Part shown: piece after piece, positions 40,401 through 52,400 of the stretch | Layout: each line of letters begins with the position of its first letter | Numbering within the stretch: position 1 is the stretch's first letter | From: Candidatus Omnitrophota bacterium | GTDB lineage: Bacteria > Omnitrophota > Gorgyraeia > Gygaellales > Profunditerraquicolaceae | Length of the DNA stretch: 64,000 nucleotides | Assembly: GCA_030018895.1 (NCBI GenBank) | Contig: JASEHM010000001.1 | Location: forward strand, 3,512-67,511 | Direction: 5' to 3' | Program-made: the position numbers and the translations under genes | Notes under the pieces: generated by a model | Seen by the model: only the letters and a program-made list of their open reading frames with translations | The model's database searches: none | Told to the model about the DNA's origin: nothing

Positions 40401-43400
40401 CGATAATTGGCAGCTCCTTACAGATGAGACAGCTGAGATTATTAAAGGGAAGTTTAAAGAGGTACTTACAAGGAATTGATTTAGCGTTTGAAAGCAGCTC
40501 GGCGAGGTTGACGCAGGCACAGAAAAGAGTTACTAACTCGCCGTTAAGGTTGGAGAAAGAAACAGAAAAGATAAACAAAAATTTGAATGAGCTTACGAAA
40601 AATGCAGTGGCATTATCAGACCAAAAAAAATTTTCAATTGAGGAGGATATACTTCTTATTGAGACTAACCTTAAGGAAATAGGGCGGTTGGGGTCTTTAG
40701 CAGAAGATTCACAAAAAATAGAAAATGACATTGATTTTATTCAATTACTCAATGAGGTAATAGATGATTTTAAAAAGAGGTTTCCTGATATTACTTTTGT
40801 GGTTGAGAATAAGGCAGATGAAATTAAATTACCTGGTATTCGAAAAATAATAGAACACATCTTAAGGGAAATTTTCCAGAACAGTGTTAAGCATGAAGGT
40901 AAACAGATTAATATAGAGATTTCAAGAACAGAAGGCAAAATAGAGATTAGTATAGAGATTAGCATAATTGATAATGGTGAGGGTATTTCTAAAGAGAAAC
41001 TGGAGAGGATTCGTAAAGTTTTGGCGCAGGCAGATACAAAGCAAAGCGAAAAAGAGAGTAGGGGCAGAGGCCTTTCTTATTTAAATAAACTTCTTTATGA
41101 GTACACTTTAATTGAAGAAAACCTAGAAATATATTCTGAAGGTGAAGGCAAAGGCACAAGGGTAAGATTCTTTTTACCTTTAGCTCAAGAAAAATACAGG
41201 GTGCCAGATATTCATAATCGGATAAAATTTATTATCCATGAGATAAACAATATTCTATGTACAGTGCAAAAAGCTTTTTTAAATGAAAAAAATACTGTGT
41301 TGGCAGATGCAACCAAAGGCACAATTTTAGTAGTGGATGATGAAGAAAACATTTGCGTCATATTACAAATGTGTTTCGAACAAGTTGGTTATACGGTTGT
41401 TACTGCTGCCACAGTAGAACAAGGATTGGAGACTTTCAAAGAAAGGCAGAAAGAAATAGGATTAGTTTTAATAGATTATACATTACCTGGTGGAGATGGA
41501 TTACAATTAACAGGGAAGATTAAAGAGGTTTCTAAAGATATTCCTATATTTATTATGACAGGAAGGAGTCTACGCGAAGAAGATATTTTAAACTCAGGAG
41601 CAAAAGAAGTAATTCCTAAGCCTTTTAAATTTGAGGAATTACTAAAAAAGGTAGAAGAAGCGGTAACAGTTCAGCGTTCAGAAGTAAATCAGGGTGTCAT
41701 TCTCGCCCCCGTTTTCACGGGGGTAAACTCCAGCGGGAATCCAAAGATGGTTGACAGAATGGATGCCAGTTTTCACGGGTATGACAAAAACGGGAGGCGA
41801 GAACTTCCGGAAGCTGAACTGTTACAAGAAGCGGTATCTTCAGCAGTAGAGATTGTTAAAATGTTGTCATTGCGAGCCCGCCACACTTTGTGGCGAGGCG
41901 AAGCAATCACTTTTTTGAGATTGCTTCTTGCTTCGGTTTCGCCTCGCAATTGCAATGACGCGAAAATGGATTTTTTCAGCGTTTTCCTAGAATATCACTT
42001 GATACAACAAGCCTTAAAGGGTTTTTTCGGTCGACTTAATTCAGACTTTTCTAAACAACTTTTAAGCTCTCGCCAAACAATTCCTTTAGCAGGTTCTCCT
42101 TTTACAGAATTAGTTTCTAGTTCTTTGTTTGTTTTTAGTCTAACAGAGGCTATTAAGTTGATTCAGATTTTTGTTAAGGAGAAGGAAGGGGCTGAGATTG
42201 GAGAGAAGATAGGGAGCCTTAGTTCTGAAGAACTAAACGTCCTTACGGAAGCGATTATTGCTTGGAAAGAGTTGGAAGAGATTGAAGTAGGAGAGAAAGA
42301 AAAGAAAAGATTCATTGATATCTATTCTTCTAATTGCCAGTTCAGTAGTTTTGTTGGTTTTTTAAAAGATGCTATGCAGTCAAGGTTAGTAGAGCAGAGG
42401 GCAGAAAGAGAAAGTATTCTTTATGAAATTGTCGAGGAAATTGGGAAATTAGAGGGGGTTAGCCCGGATAAAATAGAGGAAGAGTTCGCTAGATTTAAGA
42501 TGAAGGCATTAGAGGAGCTTCTTAAGGCATGGGGGTATAGCTATGAGATAGATGAGGAAGATAACTTAAGCCTTATTTGTTCAACAGATGGACTAAAGGA
42601 GTCGAGTTATAAATTAACACCGCGAAAGCCTAATGACCCGGAAAAGAGTTTTCTTTGGGATTTTCTTAAAAAGTATTGGGAGCAGAAAAATACCCTTTCT
42701 GGGCAAAAGAAATTATTGGAAGGATTTAAGAAAAAATTGCCTATAGAGATAGTAGAAGTAATTATCTGGGATGGCGTTTTTCGGGGGCTATGGATTAAAG
42801 ATAGATTCGCCTTTCTTAAGAAATTTTATCCGGAAAAAGTAGATAATGGAGTTTTAGATCAACTTGCCTCTGGCCATATCTTCTCAAGATTACAAAATAT
42901 TTGCCTTCCTCAAAATTTAAAAGACGACTTAACTTGTTATCAAGGAGTTTTGCCTAAAGAGCTTATTTTTCTCCTTCCTCTCCCGGGAAAAGGAAAATAT
43001 ATTTATATGTTACATAACTGGGCTCAGGCCAGTATTGAAAATAAGCAATTTATCCCTCTAATTAAAGAAAAAAAGATTTTTTTCTATTTGTTTAGGGCAA
43101 TAGATGTCATTATTAGAGAAAAGGAAAAGATAAAACAAAGGATAACTGATAGCCGTACAGGTTTGTATAATGCCTGGTATTTAAAAGAAGAGCTGGAGAG
43201 ACAAATAGGTTTGGCCAAAAGGCATGATAATCCCCTGGCGATATTAATGCTGGACATAGATCATTTTAAGAATTTTAATGATACATATGGCCATTTAATA
43301 GGCGATATGGTTTTAAAGTATGTTGCTGAGGTGTTTAAGAGGATGGCAAGGAAAACGGATATTGTTTGCCGTTATGGCGGGGAAGAATTTATGATTATCC

Positions 43401-46400
43401 TGTCTAACGCGGATTTAGAAGGAGGGGTGGTTGCCGCAGAGAGAATTAGGGAGGCGGTGAAAGAAATGAAAATTAAAAATATTAATGAAAAAATAACTAT
43501 AAGCATTGGCGCAGCTTCTTTAGATAAGAGTTTAAGAAGTATCTCTGACTCTGAACAATGCCAAAAGGCATTTATTAAAGAGGCTGATCAGGCGGTTTAT
43601 ATAGCCAAGGCAAAGGGGAGAAACCGAACAGAATTTACTATAAAACAGGTAATCCCTTATTTAGAGCCGGAAGAAGAATTATTTCCTGAGAAGTCTGTTT
43701 CTCTTTTGTATAAGGTGAAGGCGGAGTTCAAAGGAGGCAAGGAAGGGGAGAAATATACAGCATTGGAAAGGTGCTATATTATTAAGCGGCCTAAGCTGAC
43801 TGTGCGCGATAATCGAGGCGAAAGGCTTTTGATAGAGAAGGTTGATGATATGCTTTTAGAAGAATTTGCTTATTGGGTTAGCCAAAAAGCAGGGTTGGGC
43901 TGGAAAAAAGATGGAAGGATTTTTCCTGTTGCCGAGGTGATTCAGAATGAAGAAATTTTAGAGAAATGCTGGATAGGAGCAGGGAATGAGGCGGCGGTAA
44001 TCATTGAGGAAATACCGGATATTAAAAAAAAAGAAATAATAGTGGATTCTCTTCTGAAAAGGAACCTTACTAAAGAAGAAAAGGAAGATATCTGTGATAT
44101 TATTATTCTTCATGCCTATTTGGCTAGCCAGGATTTAGAAACCCACCTTATATTATTTGATGAGGAAAATAGGATTGGCACCCTTGATTTGGGAGCAGGG
44201 ACATTGTTTCATTCGCGAAATCTTAATTCTATTTTGGAAGAACTTTTGAGTTACGTATCTCCTTTTATAAAAAAAGGGATAATAACAGCGAACGGCCTTG
44301 AAAAGTCTATTAAAAAGATAGAGCAGAATATTACTCGCAAGGATTTAGAAGAATTTTTTCAGGTGCTTAGGCAGAGGCGTTTACTTGATAAAGGCTACGA
44401 AAAAAAAGCAGTAAAAGAATTATGGGAGCGGATTGCAAAACTACAGGGTTGCCTAGAATGGTATTTTGGCCTTAAGGAAACCTCAAAAGAGTATATTTGG
44501 AATATTGAAAGGCTATCAGAGAAAGAAAATTTTGAGCCACTTTTTTTAAAGCAATATATCATAAGGGCGATAGAGAGAATGGAGAGAGAAGGCCTTCTTA
44601 AAAGAAGCTTTAAAGAGTTAGAGATAGAAAATTTATCTGAGGAAATAACAAAAGTAGAGATTAGGTATCTTTCTTTTGAAGAAGATATTTTGATTAATAG
44701 ATTAAAATTTAAACTTATTTTTGGTGATGCGGTAGAGCATCAAGCAGAATTAGTCTTAACCCTGTATGTGAATAAGGGTTTTGGTGTATTAAAAGAGAGC
44801 TTAGATATTTCTTATATGGCTGAGGAAATAAAAAAAGAGGTTTCTTTAAAAGAACCTCATGACCGCTGGCTCTGGGAGCCTGTTGGGCATTATCTTTGCT
44901 TAACCTTATCTGCCGCTTCAGCAGTGGTTTTTATAAATAGACTTATTACACAAAGATTTGGCAGGAAAGTAGGCTCTTGTCTTTTGTCTGTTAATTCGCC
45001 AATAAGAGGGCCCAATAATATATCAACGGATGAGCGTAAAAAATTTTCGGGAATTCCTAAAGAAGAAAAAATTAAGCTTATCAAAGAGTGTTATGGCAAT
45101 TGTCGGGAGATTGCTAAAGCTGTTAAAGAATTGGGTGTTGAGATAACTTTTCAAGGGGTTGCAAGTTATATTCAGGGGGAGGAAGAGTTAAAACAGATTT
45201 GTATTGAGGCAAGAAAAAATCGTCCTTCAAGAGACATTAGAAAGCTTATTTTGAAACGTTGGAAGGATGAGAAATCAGGCTCAAGAAAGACTTTTATTGC
45301 GGCAAGAAAAAATCGTCTTTTAGGAAAATCTAAAGCACCTATTTTGGAATCTTTGGATAGTGTAATTGCAGAATGGATAAAGAATGATTTCCAAAAAACT
45401 CCAGAGTTTTTTATTAGCGATAGAAATGAAGAAGATCTTCTTGCTCTCCCTGATTTGTTAATAAAGTGTTTTAAAACTGCTCAGACGCGACGCCAACGCG
45501 ATAATTTAGCTAAGGCTGTTGAGTATGCCAGGTGCGTTTTGCGCTTACCTTCTTGTGATTGGCCAAATTACTATGGTTTAATAAAGACAAAAGAAGACGC
45601 AGAAGGAGACTTTCTTGGCTTATTACAGGTAGTTTTAACTACTCAAGATGAAGAGGAGCGAATAACTGCAAGGATTCGCCTTGTTGATATCATTGAGATT
45701 ATTCCAGAAAAGTATAAAATTTTCTTAGTGGGCTATGAATTTGCAACGGATCCTAAAATTAAGGATAGGTATAGCGAACTAATAAAATTTGGTATTGAAC
45801 CATTTATATATTCGTCCCGCCTTAAGGCGGGGGGCTTTAGTATTTTGCCCCAAGAAACCTCTCTTATGGCGAGGGAGAGCTTCATAATTGCTAACCAGGA
45901 TGTTGAAAACTACCAAGACCTATTTAAGCGGATAGCCGGATTGTTTATATCTTTGCCTTACTTTAAGATGGGGCAGAGTTTCATTGGGGCTTCGCAGACT
46001 CAAAAAAATAATCTTCTAAGTAGCCTTAATTCTATTAGCATATATGTGCCTAAACATATTGCCAGTCTAGGAAATCTTGATCTCAGTCTCAAATGCTTTT
46101 ATTGTGTTGAAACTGTTTCTCAGAGAAATACATTATGTTTTGTGATTAAGAATATTATCCGCGTGATTGGGCCTGGAAATATTCATTCTGATTGTATTGA
46201 AAAAATAAAAGAGCTTCTCTGGGATAATTGGCCTCAAGGAAAGACGATTTTCTTTGCTTCAGAAGCAGTGCTTAGGGAGAAATTTGACTTATTGAAACTA
46301 GGAAGGGCAGGCTCTGCAATAAGCATGCCCAATAGGGCTATTCTTTGTTTAATTTTGCTGCTCTTGTCATTGCCAAATCGCAGTTTTGGCCAGATTGGGA

Positions 46401-49400
46401 CATCTGCAGAAATATCTCTAGGAACATCTCCAGGAATATCCAAGGAAATATCTGTGAGAACATTTACAGAAGCGCCCCAAGGGTATCAAGATAAATACAA
46501 AGAACCAGTAGTAAATAAGCGGCTCCAGAAAGAAATAGAGCGGGCTTTGGAGCCAAAGAATGTAAAAAGGACAGAATATGCAGCAAATAATCCAACAAGA
46601 CTAAAAAATTCAAAGTCGCTTCCTATAAATTGCGGGGCTTTGCTTAGCTGGTTTTCATCTATTATATTTGAGGGCATAGTGAGTAATCAGGTAAATGCGA
46701 TTATAAAATTAGGCCTTTTTGGTGCGGGTTGGACATTGCCAATAAACTTATGGAAATCCGGATGGGAAATATCGTATAAAATGGAAAATAATCTTCCTTT
46801 AGAAGAACAAATTGTTTTGCATGCGCTGGAACAGGCCATAGAAGAAGAGTATCAGAGGCTTTGTAAGAATAAGGAACTCTCTACTAGAAATATAATGAGT
46901 ATTCTTAGAAATGAAAAGATTCAGATCAGAGAATATCTTCCTGATAGCTGGAAGGATTTAGCTAATGTGTATAAAGGGAGCCTGAAAAATATTTATTGGC
47001 AGATTTTTGAAAAAGTAGAATTTCCTCATTATTTTCTTAAAGATATAAGGCCTTTGTGTGTCCTGTGTTTTTATTATCCGGATTCACTATATCTAGCAGA
47101 TGCTTCTTTAAAGGGCAAAATAGTTAAAAATGATGTAGTCGGTTCTGTTGAGCAATCTATGAATAATTTTAGGAATACCCATGTGGGAATGGTGGTTGAA
47201 ACAGAAAAAAAAGAGTTTTTTCATCCAGCAGGGACGCAAAAGATCGCTTTAAAGGAATTTTTAAAACAAAAATATGGCTTACAAAAGGACTCTTCATTAG
47301 ATGCCCTGCTTATTTATTCCTTATATCAAGGAGAATACAAAGAGATAATATTAAATGAAGAAGGGGAGGGATTTTGTTTTGTTGATCAGGCTATTAATTG
47401 TCCTGTTATCTGGAAGCCTGGGGTATGTATAAAAGTAATTTCTCAGATTGTTATTCATGAATTTGCAGGAAAAGCAAGAATAGAGAATTTAGCTAAAACT
47501 ATTGATGACGACAAAGAAGGATTTAAGTTATGCGCGGTAATAAGGCTGGATGAAAAAAGAATCGAAGAGCTGTTTAATGAACAGGGCAACAACAGCCTAA
47601 TAGATACGCCCCCTAAAAAAACAAATTCGCCGCTATATAAACAGCTGCCTTGTTTTTCGTCTTCTCCTGTAAGAACTTTCGCACATAACCCTGCTGAAGA
47701 GTTAAGCGGTGAGGGTTCTAAATTAGAAGAAGGTATAAGAGAAACTGGTGAGTATAAAAAAAGAATGAGGCATATTAGAATAGTGGATTTTAAAAGAGAG
47801 ATTATAAAAAAAGATTTTATGAAAATAGATCCGGAATTAAAAAGCGCTCAAGTGGATGAGATAAATATTTTGGAATTAGGAAAAGGGCAGGAGTTTATTT
47901 TTAAAGATGTTTTGCCTATAGGTGAACTTTATGAATTATGCAATATTTCGGCTCGTTTGGCTGCAAGGTCTTTGAGATATTTAAGTAAGAATAGGAATAA
48001 CTTTAATATTTTTAGAAAGGTATTGGCTGATTTGCAATGGATACGGAGAATTTTAGGAAAAGATCTTAAGTATTTTTATTCAGTATCTTGCGCAAGGACA
48101 AAACCTGGTCAGGCTGGATTGGAGCCAGGAGAGATACTTGGTTATGGAGAAAATAAGATTTGCATGGTTTATTTGCCTTTAGAGTTTTCCCAGGGATTAA
48201 TTACTTCTGGCTGGATGGGAACAACAATTGGGTTTTTGTTTGCCAAAGATATAAAAAACTTGCCGCCAGGATACTTTTTTAAGGTAGTAACTCCTAAGAA
48301 GATAAACCTAAGCGAGATTTTAAAAAAACATTACGGTAAAAAAGATTTCTGTTCTTTGGTATTTAAGGAAATAAAGAAAGAAATACCTGAATTTAGGCCG
48401 CTTGTTTTGTTTAGAGAGTACAATCTTCCCGTAATAGAAGCGATATCCGGAGAAAAGGTAGAAGATTATTCAGCATTAAAGAAACGGCTGGAACGTAACA
48501 AGGGAAGGCTTTGGTATAAGGGTATGCTTCTGGTGCTAAATGATGATTGGTCAAGATTAGATTTAGGATTAGGGGAGAAGGTTAATGGGGTTATGGGTAT
48601 AGGAGGCATGCCTCAGGCATTGTGGTCAGCAGCGCAAATATTAAAATTAGAAAAAAAGAATTTAGATTTTGCCGGTTTTTTTGTAACTGAAAAAGGCGGG
48701 TTGCCCTGGGAAAACACTTTTTTACTTGAAGAAAAAGAAATATTCAAACGATATGGAATAACCTTGGATACAGTTTTTAAGGCAAAAGAGTTGATTCCCT
48801 GCCTGCCAGAGGAAATATTAATGATTCTGAGCGTAATAACCCCTTATCGTTTCAAAGATAAGATTATCCCTGGGCCAAAAATAGATGATAGCGGAAAAGA
48901 GACAGTTCATATAGTAATGGTAGATATAGATGGAGGTATATTAGACATCCCTGTAACTTATACAACAGGGATTTGTTTTAATCGTAACGTTAAGAAGATT
49001 TTAAGCCTTGCTGAATTTGGTTTATTTTTTCCGGGGCTAGAAGAACTTAAGAAACTAAAAGGCCTTAATTTGTCTTTTATAGAATATCGAATATTAAGGT
49101 ATTACCTCTTAGGATTATGGAGTTTAAATTTTAGCCGAAAAGACCCTAATCAAAAAGCTTTAAAAAGTTTTGAGCAGGCCATTGAATTAATAATAAAACA
49201 TAACATTAAAATATTCAAAGGGTTGAATTTATCAGGAAAAATAGCCAGGATTTACCAATTTTTAAGAGATGAAGAAGACAGAAAGGGAAATCTTGAGAAA
49301 GCCTTAGAGTCTGCTGAGCTGGCAGTTAAGCATAAAACAGATTTGGAAACAGTGAGGAGGTATTATCGTTTATTGTTAAAAGATGTTGTATCCGGCTATA

Positions 49401-52400
49401 AAAATGAGAGTGATTTAGAGAAGGGTTTAGAAAAGCTGTCCCAGCTCAAATGTCCTGGCTTAGAAAACAAAGATAAAGATTGTTTATTTTTTGCTTTCTT
49501 GCTAGAGACATTCCTTTTAGAAAAGCATCCTCTTGAACAGGTTAAAATTGTAAAGGGGCTATTAAGATATAAGCAGGAGCAGATAGGAAAAGATGGCAGA
49601 TTAGTAGATTCATTTTTAAAAAATAACAACCCGGGCATTATTTCTTGGATTAATAATCTTCAGGAAAATTTTATGTTTAAGATATTAAACTTTCGTTTCT
49701 TGGAGAGGCTGGGATATTTTCCTGTTACAGATACTCAATTGAACCATTTTTCTCGAGAAGTTCAGGACTTACTGGATGCGCATCTGGAGTTGGGCATGAT
49801 GCCTCAAGAGGCAGTCTTTTCTTTAGGAAGCATGTATTATTTGCAAGGAATATTTTTGCTGGCTTTAGATTATAAAGAAATGGCAAGAAAAAATATCAAC
49901 AAGGCTATTGACCAATTTGGTTTAATTATATTTAAAAAGGGGGGTCCTTTTGGGCTGATGGCATACCAATTAATTCTAGAAATTCATCAAGAGATGCCGT
50001 TATTCTTTGGCCAGCTTATTCACAATGGTGGAATGGAATTAACGTTAGATGGGTTAGCTGAAAAGTATGGGAAACATTGTCCTGAAGAGATTATAAAAGG
50101 CCAGACAGAGTTCATAAAGAATTTGACAGAACAGTCCCAGTCGGAGAATGAACTCGCAACTTCTTCTTCTGCAAGGAGTTGTGTAGAAACGGTACTATTA
50201 AATTCACTAAACTCTTCAAGCCCTGTTAAGCGGGTAGGTCCTGTTGGATCCGTCTCGAAATTTGAGTCTCTGCTACGAAAAGAGTTGGCCGCGATGAAGG
50301 ATTCCGGGGGAACGAAGTTGTACCCGTCCAATGTGTCGCGTCAGAATAGGGTCACGATTGCGCCGTGTCGGGTGGATAGGGTCACGATTAGTAAAGAGGC
50401 CCGGGAGATATTCAAAAATGCAAGGCCCAAGTCCAGCCAGCCGTCGATCATGTCGGAAAAAGACCTTAACGGCAATCTTGATTTCATATCGTCCCTGTGT
50501 GAGTTCGTAAAGCAGTTTATAGAGGTATTTTGGACAGTGAAATCTTCTGAGGATACGGATCACGAGAACAAGGATGGCGTTTCTGCGTCTTCTGTCAAGG
50601 AAGGATCTTCTTCGGTCGTTTATTCCAGCAGTCCGAAGGCTTCTTCCTCATTTAAGCAGGCACGAAGCCGCGCTCCGCCCTTTGTAGTTGTGTTATTAAT
50701 AGTTCCCTTCATATTTTGTGAAGGAGAGACAAGGAATTTATCAAAATCCCTGCCCCCATCTTTACCTTCGTTTTCAAAGCACAGTAGAGTTCTTGAAACA
50801 AAATCTCTACCCACATCTTTATCTTCGTTTTTAGATCATAGTAGAGTTCCTCCCCTTTCAAATTACAGTGGAGTTCTTAAAAACGCGCGCATTAATTCAA
50901 AAGATCGATTTGGAATAAAGGCATGGACAGCCTATACAATGTTGGATGAGATTACTAAGAAGCTGTATTCTGAAAAAACAGTATCAGAGCGTCGTTTAAT
51001 AAATAAATACGTATTAACCAATATTTATCATGAATCGCTTTTGATATATAGGAGGCCTATATATCGTGGCGGGACTGAGCGCGGCTTGGCTCAAATAAAG
51101 GTGGGCACTGCCAGGGATATCCTTGAGAGGCTTGTAAAGGGAAAAGCTAATTGGGAGGAGTTTATTGCAGATATTAGCGGTTATTCCTTCTATGCAGACC
51201 TTTTAAACGAGAATAATGCTGTTCTTGGCAAGATGTTAGAAGATAATGATGGGTTTAGTTTTATTCTTTCAACAATATATAGTATGAATAGGTTAGATAA
51301 GGAATCTCTGCCTGTAGATTTAGAGGGGATGACAAAGTGTTGGGCCAATTATAATGGGATTGGGAAAAAGCAAAGAACGCCTCCAGAGGAAAAAAGATTA
51401 AAGGATTATAAAGTTCATGCAGAGATAATTAAGCCTATTCTTGAAAGAATCATTTCTTTAGAAAGGTTCTTAAATTTTGAAGAGTTTCTGAATCCTCCAA
51501 AAAATATTGGAAACTGTTTCCGTCCCAATCGGGAAACTGTTTCCAGCGCAATCGGGACAGTGGGATGCAGTGAAGTTGACATAAGCTGTTCTGCTTTGAA
51601 AATGAAGGGGTTTGTCGGTTCGCCAGTTAGCCGGTTGCTTGAAATTGCCGGCTCGCCGGTGAAATATAGCTTGTTAGTTGATATGTTGTTAATACTTGTT
51701 GATTTTGATGGTTTTTGCAAGGCAGGGATGGAAGATGTTCACGGTCTTGAGGATAGGATTAGGGTCTCCTCGCCCGTATTTTCGATACCGAAAGATACCG
51801 AAGATTTGGATTTTGCTTGGAATTTGATGGAATTAAATGCTTTTAACCCCGGATTAGAACATAAAATTTCTTTTGTCTCCAGTCCAATTTTTAAAATGCG
51901 GCCGAAGGTAACAGTTCAGCGTTTGGAAGTTCCAAGCGCTGAACTGTTACCTTCGGAGACTGAAATTGGGGGTAAGAAAAGGAAGGAAGAGAATGATCTT
52001 TTTATTGAGATGGATACGTTAAAAAAGAAATTGATGGGTTGTCTTAGAAAAAGTCCTTTACTTGCAAAAATATTACAATGGATTTTAGATGAATTAGAAA
52101 AAAAGAACAATAATAATGGAATCATAAAAAATAAACTGTCTTTTTTTAGTCCACACCAGAAGCGTAAAGTAAAACAAGAAATTTTTGCTTGGATGAATAA
52201 GGAGCATTGTGAAGTGGCAGCCGAGTTTTCTACGGAGTTAATTTTTCTAGTTGTGGATTTGGTTAAAAATATAATCTTTTCTATAAAAAACGAAAAAATA
52301 AATAAAGATAAATTAGAGGAGATTCAGTCTTCTTTGGATGAGATTGTCGCTTTGAATAACAAGATTGAGAAAATAGCGGAACTGTGGCGAAAGATAAAAG

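Noticed and set aside
40099..40731. Minus-strand open frame of 210 codons
   Set aside because: Ser/Leu/Phe-rich antisense shadow of AT-rich coding sequence, with no ribosome site and no domain. The + strand here has clear kinase ATPase coding and a better small ORF.
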